From positions 189,284 to 253,283 of the forward strand of contig NZ_LMEE01000002.1 of the NCBI RefSeq assembly GCF_001425305.1: 64,000 nt of DNA. Reading direction: 5' to 3'. Origin of the DNA: Phenylobacterium sp. Root1290. Its GTDB lineage: Bacteria > Pseudomonadota > Alphaproteobacteria > Caulobacterales > Caulobacteraceae. The position numbers and the translations under genes are program-made. Shown here one piece after another: positions 53,318 through 60,761 of this stretch; the stretch's first letter is position 1, and every line of letters begins with the position of its first letter. The notes under the pieces were generated by a model. The model was not told where the DNA came from. It worked only from the letters and a program-made list of their open reading frames with translations, and searched no databases.

Positions 53318-54487
53318 ATGCAGTCCGTCAAGTTCCTTCTGGTCGACGACCTTGAGGAAAACCTCCTGTCGCTCGAGGCGCTGCTACGGCGCGATGGCCT
53401 GGAGTGCCTCATGGCGCGCTCGGGCGAAGAGGCGCTGGAGCTGCTGCTCGTGCATGACGTCGCCCTGGCCATGGTCGATGTGCAGATGCCGCAGATGGAC
53501 GGCTTCCAGCTCGCCGAGTTCATGCGCGGCGCCGTCCGCGCGCGGCACGTCCCGATCATCTTCCTCACCGCGGGCAGCGGCGATAAGCAGCGGCGCTTCC
53601 GCGGCTATGAGGCCGGGGCGGTCGACTTCATCCAGAAACCGATCGAACCGGACATCCTGCGCAGCAAGGCCAACGTCTTCTTCGAGCTTCATCGCCAGCG
53701 CCAACAGCTGGCCGCCCAGCGCGACCAGCTCGAAGCCCACGCCAAGGCGCTTCGGGCCATGGAGCAACTGACCCGCCGCGAACTGGCGCACGAACAGGAG
53801 ACGGCGCGGCTGCGAGAGCAGTTCATCGCCGTGCTCGGCCATGACCTGCGCAACCCCCTCGCCTCCATCGGCGGCGCGGCCCGGCTGCTGCGCAAGGAGC
53901 CGCTCAGCGACAAGGGCCAGCACGTGATCCGGCTCATGGAGGCCAGCGCCGACCGAATGGCCGGTCTGATCGACGACGTCATGGACTTCGCACGCGGACG
54001 GCTGGGCGGCGGCATCGCCGTCGAGCGACGCGCTCACGACCTCGAACCGATCCTGCGCCAGGTCGTCGAAGAGCTCGAGGCGAGCTATCCCGATCGCGTG
54101 GTCGAATGCGACTTCCAGCTGCCGACGCCGGCGCCGGTCGATCCGGGCCGGCTGAGCCAGCTTGTCTCGAACCTGCTCGCCAACGCCCTGACCTATGGCG
54201 CCGACCAGGCGCCGGTGCGCCTGCAGGCCGTCATCGACGACGAGGAACTCAACCTGTCGGTGGCCAACAGCGGCGCCCCCATTCCGAAAGCCGCCATGGA
54301 GCGGCTGTTCCATCCGTTCGTCCGCGGCGAGGTGCAACCCAGCCAGGGGGGCCTTGGCCTTGGCCTGCACATCGCCTCCGAGATCGCCAAGGCGCACGGC
54401 GGCGAACTCAGGGCCTCGTCCTGTCGGAACGAAACGCGCTTCACCCTGACCATCCCGCTCGCGGACGCTCCCCTCGCCTCGTCCTGA
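53318..54487 (+). CDS. Response regulator-histidine kinase (REC-HisKA-HATPase)
   Basis: This 389-residue soluble protein begins with a receiver (about residues 3-120: VKFLLVDDLEENLLSLEALL, phosphoacceptor Asp in MVDVQMPQMDGFQL and Lys in DFIQKPIEPDILR). A short coiled coil, a HisKA domain with His175 in FIAVLGHDLRNPLASIGGA and an ATPase domain with the G box GGLGLGLHIASEIAKAHG follow. A receiver before a kinase suggests that phosphorylation by the large hybrid kinase sets the activity of this one. It follows CheB by three bases. Confidence 0.94.
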   Translation: MQSVKFLLVDDLEENLLSLEALLRRDGLECLMARSGEEALELLLVHDVALAMVDVQMPQMDGFQLAEFMRGAVRARHVPIIFLTAGSGDKQRRFRGYEAGAVDFIQKPIEPDILRSKANVFFELHRQRQQLAAQRDQLEAHAKALRAMEQLTRRELAHEQETARLREQFIAVLGHDLRNPLASIGGAARLLRKEPLSDKGQHVIRLMEASADRMAGLIDDVMDFARGRLGGGIAVERRAHDLEPILRQVVEELEASYPDRVVECDFQLPTPAPVDPGRLSQLVSNLLANALTYGADQAPVRLQAVIDDEELNLSVANSGAPIPKAAMERLFHPFVRGEVQPSQGGLGLGLHIASEIAKAHGGELRASSCRNETRFTLTIPLADAPLASS

Positions 54488-54568
54488 GCCGAGCCAGGAA
54501 CTTTTGGCTCGCGCCCGCGTAGCTCAAGCGCCCGGCTTTCGCGGGCGAAAGTGCGGGAGAACTCCAGT

Positions 54569-55171
54569 ATGCCCCAAGCGAACGGACAGGTTTCGGACGC
54601 CCAGGCCAAGGCGACGGCCGTGGCCAAAGCCAAGGCGCTCGCGCCCGACCTGACGGTGCGGATCGGCAGCACGCCGAAGACGAAGTTCCGCGGCGACCCT
54701 GACGTCTTCGGCCGCCTCGTCGAAGACCACGACCGCCATCGCGCGCTCCTGGCGATGATCGAGGAAACGCACGGCGCTTCAGACGACCGTCGCAAGCTCT
54801 TCGAAGAGCTCGTTCACGAGCTCAAGTCTCATGCTGCCGCGGAGGAACAGGCCCTGTGGTCGAGCGTCCTGCGCGACCCCGCGACGACGGACTTCGCCCG
54901 CCATGCGATCGCCGAGCACAAGGAGATCGACGACATGCTCGCCGACCTCGCCGCGCGCGACATGTCCTCGCCTGGCTGGCTGCGGCGGTTCGCCGGCCTC
55001 AAGGAGGAGTACCTGCATCACATCCGCGAAGAAGAACAGGAACAGTTCGTCGCGGCCGAGAAGCGGCTGAGCGAACGCGATCTGCTGCATATGCGCAGGG
55101 TCTTCGAGCAGCGGAAGAAGGCCGAGAAGGCGACGGCGGAGATCGAGCGGAAGATCAAACTGAAGGCGTGA
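54569..55171 (+). CDS. Hemerythrin HHE-domain protein
   Basis: Hemerythrin-like domains bind a di-iron centre in a four-helix bundle and can sense oxygen, NO or redox state. The protein has 200 residues from the ATG at 54569 (GGGAG upstream; a GTG six codons earlier is possible). Probable iron ligands are in LVEDHDRHRALLAM, VHELKSHAAAEEQALWS, FARHAIAEHKEIDDM and YLHHIREEEQEQF. The N-terminal 40 residues are Ala/Lys-rich and probably disordered; a basic coiled coil ends the protein. It lies about 80 bases after the receiver-kinase gene on the same strand. A sensing role for the kinase operon is inferred from adjacency only. Confidence 0.87.
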   Translation: MPQANGQVSDAQAKATAVAKAKALAPDLTVRIGSTPKTKFRGDPDVFGRLVEDHDRHRALLAMIEETHGASDDRRKLFEELVHELKSHAAAEEQALWSSVLRDPATTDFARHAIAEHKEIDDMLADLAARDMSSPGWLRRFAGLKEEYLHHIREEEQEQFVAAEKRLSERDLLHMRRVFEQRKKAEKATAEIERKIKLKA

Positions 55172-55263
55172 CGCGGGCGCCGGCTGGGAAACAGCCCGGG
55201 CAAGGTGCTAATCAGGATCTCAGCCTTGTCCCCCTCGCGGTTTGCTCCGTTCGAAAGACGAAT

Positions 55264-55782
55264 ATGGTCACCTTGGTCCTGAGTATTGTCGGCAGCGATC
55301 GTCCGGGCCTCACCCAGGCGCTCGCCAACGCGGTCCTGTCGTCCGGCGGCAACTGGCTTGAGAGCCATCTGAGCCGCCTGGGCGGACTCTATGTCGGCTC
55401 GGTGCTGGTCGAACTGGAAGAAGGCGGCGTGGACGACCTCCGCGCGGCGGTCCGAGAAGTCGACGCGCAGGGCCTGGAGGTGCGGATCTCTCCGGCGGTC
55501 GCCAGCACCGAGCCCGCGGGCGAGACGGTTGAGTTCAGCCTGGTCGGACAGGATCGGTCCGGGATCGTGCACCAGGTCACGGCGATCCTCAGCCGCCTGG
55601 CCGCCAATATCGAGAGCTTCGACACCCACCTCAGCACCGAGGCTCACTCAGGCGTCCCGCTCTTCCACATGGATGTGCGCCTGAGGCTGCCGCCGCCCCT
55701 GCGCCCCCAGGCGGTCCAGGCCGCATTGGAAGAAATCTCCGCCGAGGTGATGGTCGACATCTCCCTCGCGCACGCGGAATAG
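55264..55782 (+). CDS. Tandem ACT-domain protein, GcvR-like
   Basis: This 172-residue protein has two ACT domains, small ligand-binding folds often sensing amino acids. The first contains VLSIVGSDRPGLTQALANAV and the second VEFSLVGQDRSGIVHQVTAI with RLAANIESFDTHLSTEAHSG. The arrangement and length match the glycine cleavage repressor-like (GcvR) group. It lies 92 bases after the hemerythrin gene on the same strand. No glycine cleavage genes are nearby. The ligand is unknown. Confidence 0.87.
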   Translation: MVTLVLSIVGSDRPGLTQALANAVLSSGGNWLESHLSRLGGLYVGSVLVELEEGGVDDLRAAVREVDAQGLEVRISPAVASTEPAGETVEFSLVGQDRSGIVHQVTAILSRLAANIESFDTHLSTEAHSGVPLFHMDVRLRLPPPLRPQAVQAALEEISAEVMVDISLAHAE

Positions 55783-56108
55783 CGCCCGCCGCGGCCCCAC
55801 CGCTGGCTCCCTGATCCACCTCGCCGATGCCGGAGTGGCCTGAGGTCCTCCTATCCCATCGGGGCACAGCGGCCCTTGGCCTCCCTCCCCGCTCATCGCA
55901 TCCGGCGTTGAGCAGGCCCGCGCCCTGCTCTCAACCTCCGCGCGGCTCAACTGCATCGCTAACGGGCGCCTCCGCGGCGCCGATGACACCACAAGCGGCA
56001 CATTTCGATACTAATTCGTATCGATACATTATTGTTGACGATCTCACTTCCGAGCACCACCGTTGTCCGAAAGCAAGCGGATGAGGCGCTTGCTGGAGGG
56101 GGTCAGCA
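55783..56108. other. Intergenic region before the second TonB receptor gene
   Basis: These 326 bases hold no supportable gene. At 55907-55935 an imperfect hairpin (GTTGAGCAGG pairing with CCTGCTCTCAAC) may end the preceding transcript. A TetR-type palindrome lies at 56006-56027. A TTGACG -35-like hexamer lies at 56035-56040 without a good -10 partner. The GGAGGGGG stretch near 56095 is the ribosome site of the receptor gene. Confidence 0.6.
56006..56027. promoter_or_regulatory. TetR-type palindrome before the TonB receptor/M20 unit
   Basis: CGATAC-TAATTC-GTATCG is a perfect 6+6 inverted repeat, and the right arm runs on as GTATCGATAC, giving a third arm. The site is 82 bases before the receptor ATG and adjoins the only -35-like hexamer. 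A TetR gene lies at the far end of the same unit (59644-60240), so it is the best candidate ligand, by position only. Confidence 0.55.
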
Positions 56109-58289
56109 ATGCGTTCTAAGGTCTTATTGGGCGGCGTGGCCGCAGCGGCGTTGAGCTATGGCTCGGCGTCCGCCCAGGATGGCGGCGAGGCCATGCTTGA
56201 GGAGTTGGTGGTCACGGCTCTGAAGAGGAGCACCACCGTTCAGGACACGCCGATGAGCATCACGGCGGTCGGCGCAGAGACGATCGCCCAGCTGGGCGCC
56301 ACCCGCCTGGAGGACTACTTCCGCCAGGTGCCAAGCGTGAACCTCAGCCAAGGCCAGCTTGGCCAGAGCCGGGTCAGCATCCGCGGCGTGCAGGGGTCCG
56401 GCGAGGCGACCACCGGGCTGTATTATGACGAGACGCCGCTGACCGGTCCCTCGGGCACGACCCAGGACCCGGGTAACAACGCCGCCGATCTCAACCTGTT
56501 CGACGTTGAACGCGTCGAGGTTTTGCGCGGTCCGCAGGGCACGCTCTACGGCGGCGGCTCGATGGGCGGCACGCTGCGGGTGATCTTCAACAAGCCGGAT
56601 CCGACGCAGATTGGCGGCGCGGTGGAAGCGCAGCGGGCCGTGACCAAGGGCGGCTCAGACAGCGGCTATCTCAAGGGCATGATCAATTTGCCGCTCATCG
56701 ACGGCAAGCTCGCGGTTCGCGCCGTCGCCTATGGCGAGGCGCGCCCCGGTTATGTCGACAACGTTCGGCTTGGGCGCAAGGACATCAACGACAGCGAGTC
56801 CTCGGGGTACCGGGTGCTGCTGGGCTTTACCCCGACTGAAGACGTAGCGGTCACCGCAACGGTCGTACATCAGGTTTCCGAAGCGGACGACGTTCAGGGT
56901 TGGTACCAGAGCCTGGGCGAGCACAAGACCGACAGCCGCGCCGTCCTGCCGATCCGCAACGAGCTCGACCTCTACAGCCTGACGGCCAAGTGGGAGTCGC
57001 CCTTTGGCACGCTCACAGGCTCAAGCTCGCACTACAAGTACGACATCCTGCGCACGGTCGATTTCTCCCCCGCCTACGGAGCAGCCTCGCCCGCCCTGGC
57101 GCGCCTGCTGCCCATCACCGGCTACCAACCGGCCAATCTGCTGTCGTGGAACAACGAGCTGCGCCTGAGCTCGCGTGGCGAGGGCCCGCTGCAGTGGACG
57201 ATTGGAGCCTACACCGAGCTGCGCAAGGACCACATCGACAGCAACACCCTCTTCGGCGACGCCTCGACGGGGATGGTCTACGAGCCGTTCCGCTACGTGC
57301 AGGGCCGCTACGTGGAGACCGAGGTGCAGCAGACGGCCGGCTTCGGGGAGGTGTCGTACAAGCCAGTCGAACGGCTGACGCTGACGGTCGGCGCGCGCTA
57401 CTACGACTACACCAAGACCACCTCCGGCGCAGGGACACAGCGCAACCTGCTCACCGGAGCCGCACCCGAACGCTTCGCAGCCCAGACGGCCGACGCGTCA
57501 GGCTGGGTCTATAGGTTCAACGCCAGCTACGAGCCCACCAGCGATATCCTGTTCTACGCCACGGCCTCGGAGGGCTTCCGACCGGGCGGCGCCAACAACA
57601 TCCCTGGTCTCAATCAGGCGCTGGTCGTCTACGCTCCTGACAGCCTCTGGAACTACGAGGCCGGCGTGAAGAGCACGTGGCTGGAGGGGCGGATGACCGC
57701 CAACCTCGCCGTCTACCAGATCGACTGGAAGGACCGGCAGACCGGCGCCCTTACCGCCGACGGCCTCTACTCCTTCATCACAAACGCCGGCGCCGCGAGG
57801 ATCCGGGGCTTCGAACTGGAATTGGCCGCGCGTCCCATGACTGGCCTGACCCTGAACGGGGCGGTGAGCTACACCAACGCCGAGCTCACCGAGGACCAGG
57901 CGAACGCGAACATCCTCTCGGACGGCTCCACCGGGCGCAAGGGCGACAGCATCCCGTTGATCCCGGATCTGAGCGCCTCGGCCTCAGCGACGTACGTCTG
58001 GCCGATCGCTGGCGAGATGAACGGCCTGGCCCGCGCCGACGTCGCTTACACCGGGGAGATGGCCTCCACCTTCCGGCCGACCTACGTGTACTATGATCGC
58101 TTCGGCAGCTTCACGACTGTGAACCTGCGCGCCGGGATCGAAGGGGACGACTGGGGCCTCTACGCCTTCGTCCAGAACCTGACGGACGCCGTCGGGATCA
58201 TGAACAAGAACTCAGGCGTCGGGTACCAGGACCTGCTGTTCGGCCTGACGCCCCGCACCGTGGGCGTCAACATGCGGAAGCGCTTCTGA
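56109..58289 (+). CDS. TonB-dependent outer-membrane receptor 2
   Basis: This 726-residue receptor has a signal peptide (about 1-22, ending SASAQ) and a plug domain with ELVVTALKRSTTVQDTPMSI, SRVSIRGVQGSGEATTGLYY and FDVERVEVLRGPQGTLYGGG. The barrel ends LTPRTVGVNMRKRF. The plug sequence is of the sphingomonad/Caulobacterales organic-substrate type rather than siderophore type. Its stop TGA overlaps the ATG of the M20 amidohydrolase (TGATG), so translation is coupled. Together they suggest import of a compound that the amidohydrolase splits in the periplasm. Confidence 0.94.
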   Translation: MRSKVLLGGVAAAALSYGSASAQDGGEAMLEELVVTALKRSTTVQDTPMSITAVGAETIAQLGATRLEDYFRQVPSVNLSQGQLGQSRVSIRGVQGSGEATTGLYYDETPLTGPSGTTQDPGNNAADLNLFDVERVEVLRGPQGTLYGGGSMGGTLRVIFNKPDPTQIGGAVEAQRAVTKGGSDSGYLKGMINLPLIDGKLAVRAVAYGEARPGYVDNVRLGRKDINDSESSGYRVLLGFTPTEDVAVTATVVHQVSEADDVQGWYQSLGEHKTDSRAVLPIRNELDLYSLTAKWESPFGTLTGSSSHYKYDILRTVDFSPAYGAASPALARLLPITGYQPANLLSWNNELRLSSRGEGPLQWTIGAYTELRKDHIDSNTLFGDASTGMVYEPFRYVQGRYVETEVQQTAGFGEVSYKPVERLTLTVGARYYDYTKTTSGAGTQRNLLTGAAPERFAAQTADASGWVYRFNASYEPTSDILFYATASEGFRPGGANNIPGLNQALVVYAPDSLWNYEAGVKSTWLEGRMTANLAVYQIDWKDRQTGALTADGLYSFITNAGAARIRGFELELAARPMTGLTLNGAVSYTNAELTEDQANANILSDGSTGRKGDSIPLIPDLSASASATYVWPIAGEMNGLARADVAYTGEMASTFRPTYVYYDRFGSFTTVNLRAGIEGDDWGLYAFVQNLTDAVGIMNKNSGVGYQDLLFGLTPRTVGVNMRKRF

Positions 58290-59647
58290 TGCCTGCAACG
58301 GGAGGCGCGGCGCACCGCGCGAACAAGACCATGACATTCGCCCTACTCCTTCCCGCCGCCGCCGTGCTGCTGGGGGCCACAGTTGCGTCTGCAGCTCCTT
58401 TCGACGTCCCTGCCGCCCGAGATTCGGTGACCGCCGCGTTCGAGAAGGATCGGTCGAGGCTTGAAGCCCTGTACATGGACCTTCACGCTCATCCGGAACT
58501 TGGATTCCAGGAGACGCGCACCGCCGCGCGTCTGGCCAAGGAAATGAAGGCGCTGGGTCTGGACGTCACCGAAGGCGTTGGCGGCACCGGCGTGGTGGCC
58601 GTCCTGCGAAATGGAGCCGGGCCGACGGTTCTGGTGCGCACCGAGCTCGACGCCCTACCCATGAAGGAGGAGACAGGACTCCCCTACGCCAGCAAGGTCA
58701 CCGCACAGTGGGAGGGCCGCGAGACCTTCGTCGCCCACTCATGCGGCCACGACATGCACATGGCCGCCTGGGTCGGCGCAGCGCGGGCCCTCGTCGCGCA
58801 GAAGGCCCGCTGGCGCGGGACGGTCCTGTTCGTGGCCCAACCCTCCGAGGAGACCGTGTCCGGCGCGCGGGCGATGATCGCGGACCGCTTCTTTGAACGG
58901 TTCGGCAAGCCTGACTACGGCTTTGCGCTTCATGTCGGCCCGGGCCTCGCCGGCGGCGTCTACTACAAGCCGGGCGTCCTCTCCTCGAACTCCGACGCCC
59001 TGGAGTTGACGTTCACCGGTCGCGGCGGACATGGCTCCATGCCGCACGCCACGATCGACCCTGTCCTGATGGCTTCCCGCTTCGTGGTTGACGTACAGAG
59101 CATCGTCAGCCGGGAAAAGGACCCCGCCGCGTTCGGTGTGGTTACGATCGGAGCGATACAGGCGGGCAGCGCGGGCAACATCATCCCCGAGACCGCTCAG
59201 CTCAAGGGCACGATCCGCACCTATGACGCCGGCGTGCGCCAGAAGATCCTCGACGGCGTGACCCGCGTCGCAAAGGCCCAAGCCGACATGTCGGCTGCGC
59301 CGCCGCCCAAGCTGGAGTTCATTCCCGGCGGCAAGGCGGTGGTGAACGACGCGGCGCTCACCGCCACGACCGCTGACGTCTTCAAGCAGGCGTTCGGGTC
59401 GATGGCGGTTGAGATTCCGCAGCCTGGCTCGGCCAGCGAGGACTACTCCGAGTTCATCCTGGCCGGCGTGCCCTCGGTCTACTTCGCCATCGGCAGCTAT
59501 ACGCCAGAAACCATGAAGGCCGCGGCTGGCAAGCCCCTGCCGGTAAACCACTCGCCCATGTTTGCGCCCGCGATCCAGCCGACGTTGCAGACCGGCGTCA
59601 CGGCCATGGCGCTGGCGGTCATGAACGTCCTGCCTGTCGAGCCCTAG
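58289..59647 (+). CDS. Exported M20-family amidohydrolase (aminoacylase/hippurate hydrolase-like)
   Basis: This 452-residue zinc hydrolase has an N-terminal signal (ALLLPAAAVLLGATVASAAP). Metal-site motifs are LYMDLHAHPELGFQETRTAA, the Cys-His pair in FVAHSCGHDMHMAAW, the Glu pair in QPSEETVSGARAM and FALHVGPGLAGGVYYK. The dimerisation lid contains FTGRGGHGSMPHATIDPV. Such enzymes cleave N-acyl or N-aroyl amino acids. The start at 58289 overlaps the receptor stop; an ATG at 58331 would give a shorter signal without basic residues. It is convergent with the TetR gene, with interlocked stops (CTAG at 59644-59647). Confidence 0.93.
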   Translation: MPATGGAAHRANKTMTFALLLPAAAVLLGATVASAAPFDVPAARDSVTAAFEKDRSRLEALYMDLHAHPELGFQETRTAARLAKEMKALGLDVTEGVGGTGVVAVLRNGAGPTVLVRTELDALPMKEETGLPYASKVTAQWEGRETFVAHSCGHDMHMAAWVGAARALVAQKARWRGTVLFVAQPSEETVSGARAMIADRFFERFGKPDYGFALHVGPGLAGGVYYKPGVLSSNSDALELTFTGRGGHGSMPHATIDPVLMASRFVVDVQSIVSREKDPAAFGVVTIGAIQAGSAGNIIPETAQLKGTIRTYDAGVRQKILDGVTRVAKAQADMSAAPPPKLEFIPGGKAVVNDAALTATTADVFKQAFGSMAVEIPQPGSASEDYSEFILAGVPSVYFAIGSYTPETMKAAAGKPLPVNHSPMFAPAIQPTLQTGVTAMALAVMNVLPVEP

Positions 59648-60240
59648 CCCGGCAGGCCGATCAGTCGCCGGACGACCAACTCGGCGTCCCGGCGGCTGAC
59701 CTTGCGGCCTGTGGCCATCGTATTCATGGCCAGGCCGCTGAGCACATCGACCAGGAGATCTGGATCGACGGCGTCAGGCCGACCGAGCCGCGCCAGGGCG
59801 CTGGCGACATAGGCGCGGTTCCGGGCCCTGCGGGCCACGAAGTGGGCGGTCGTGAGCTTCTCCAGTTCAGGGCGCAGCCGCGCCTCCTGCACGATGAGCC
59901 CCATGCAGGGACCGATGACGGGCGCGTTGTAGAGCGCCACCATCTCCAGAAAGAAGGCGACGATGTCGTCCAACGGAGCCTCGCTCTCCGCCAGATCCTT
60001 GAACAGGAACGCCTCGTGAAAGGCGTCCGCCACGGCGGCGTAGAGACTGTCCCACCGACGATAGAACGTCGCGCGCGGGACCCCGGCGCGGACGCAGATC
60101 TTGTCGATCGTGAGCCCTGAAAACCCCTCCGCCGCGAGGCCCTCGATCGACGCATTCCGAATCCGGCGATCGACCTCCGGGTCGCGCCGACGCCCTGAAG
60201 GGCGCACGGAGGTCTCGATAGCGGTCTCACGGGGAGGCAT
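59644..60240 (-). CDS. TetR-family transcriptional regulator
   Basis: This 198-residue regulator has an N-terminal helix-turn-helix at about residues 35-70 (FSGLTIDKICVRAGVPRATF then YRRWDSLYAAVADAF) and a variable ligand domain. The N-terminus is basic (RPSGRRRDPEVDRR). It faces the receptor/amidohydrolase unit tail to tail, and a TetR-type palindrome stands before that unit, so it is the probable regulator. Its own upstream region has no clear second copy of that palindrome. Confidence 0.92.
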   Translation of the reverse strand: MPPRETAIETSVRPSGRRRDPEVDRRIRNASIEGLAAEGFSGLTIDKICVRAGVPRATFYRRWDSLYAAVADAFHEAFLFKDLAESEAPLDDIVAFFLEMVALYNAPVIGPCMGLIVQEARLRPELEKLTTAHFVARRARNRAYVASALARLGRPDAVDPDLLVDVLSGLAMNTMATGRKVSRRDAELVVRRLIGLPG

Positions 60241-60395
60241 GAGGTTGCAAAACCCTTTCGGCGGCGCGGCCTATAGACCTGCAGAGTGGTTTCCCACACG
60301 CCAGCTGCAGCAGCAACTCCGCCGGCTCTCGGCCTGGCATGGCAGGCCGTCTCCAGCGCTGTCAGCCTGCTGGCGCCGCGCGCCGCGCGCGCAGA

Positions 60396-60761
60396 CTACT
60401 TCTGGGTCGCCAGATAGCTGATGATCGCTGCACGCTGGTCGGCGGCGGGGACGCCGAGCGTCATCTTGGTCCCCGGGATCCGCGCCGCAGGGCGCGCCAG
60501 ATAGGCGTCAAGGTTCGCCCTGTCCCAGACCACGCCCGAGCCCTTGAGCGCCGTCGAATAGGCGTAGCCCGCGACCACGCCGGCCTTGCGCCCCGCCACG
60601 CCCCGCAGCGGCGGGCCCAGCTTGGCCGCGCCGCCCGCATCGATCGTGTGGCAAGTCCCGCAGCGCTGCTTGAACAGGGCCTCGCCGCCCGGCGCCTGTG
60701 CGGCCGCGGGCGCCGCAGCCAGGGCCAGGGTCGCGGCGGCGATCAGGATCGTCGTCCTCAT
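60396..60761 (-). CDS. Monoheme c-type cytochrome
   Basis: This 121-residue protein has a signal peptide (MRTTILIAAATLALAAAPAA). The heme site is CGTCH in EALFKQRCGTCHTIDAGG, with the axial Met in PGTKMTLGVPAADQR and GPPLRGVAGRKAGVVAGYAY between. This is the class I (cytochrome c2-like) pattern and the protein is periplasmic. The ATG overlaps the stop of the transporter gene by four bases (ATGA), so the two are co-translated. An electron carrier next to a sugar transporter suggests an oxidase or dehydrogenase for an imported sugar elsewhere in the genome; no dehydrogenase is adjacent. Confidence 0.94.
   Translation of the reverse strand: MRTTILIAAATLALAAAPAAAQAPGGEALFKQRCGTCHTIDAGGAAKLGPPLRGVAGRKAGVVAGYAYSTALKGSGVVWDRANLDAYLARPAARIPGTKMTLGVPAADQRAAIISYLATQK

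Noticed and set aside
46674-59647. An aminobenzoyl-glutamate pathway linking the AbgT transporter and the M20 amidohydrolase.
   Set aside because: The two genes are 10 kb apart with unrelated genes between, the amidohydrolase is exported, and no AbgA/AbgB pair is present.
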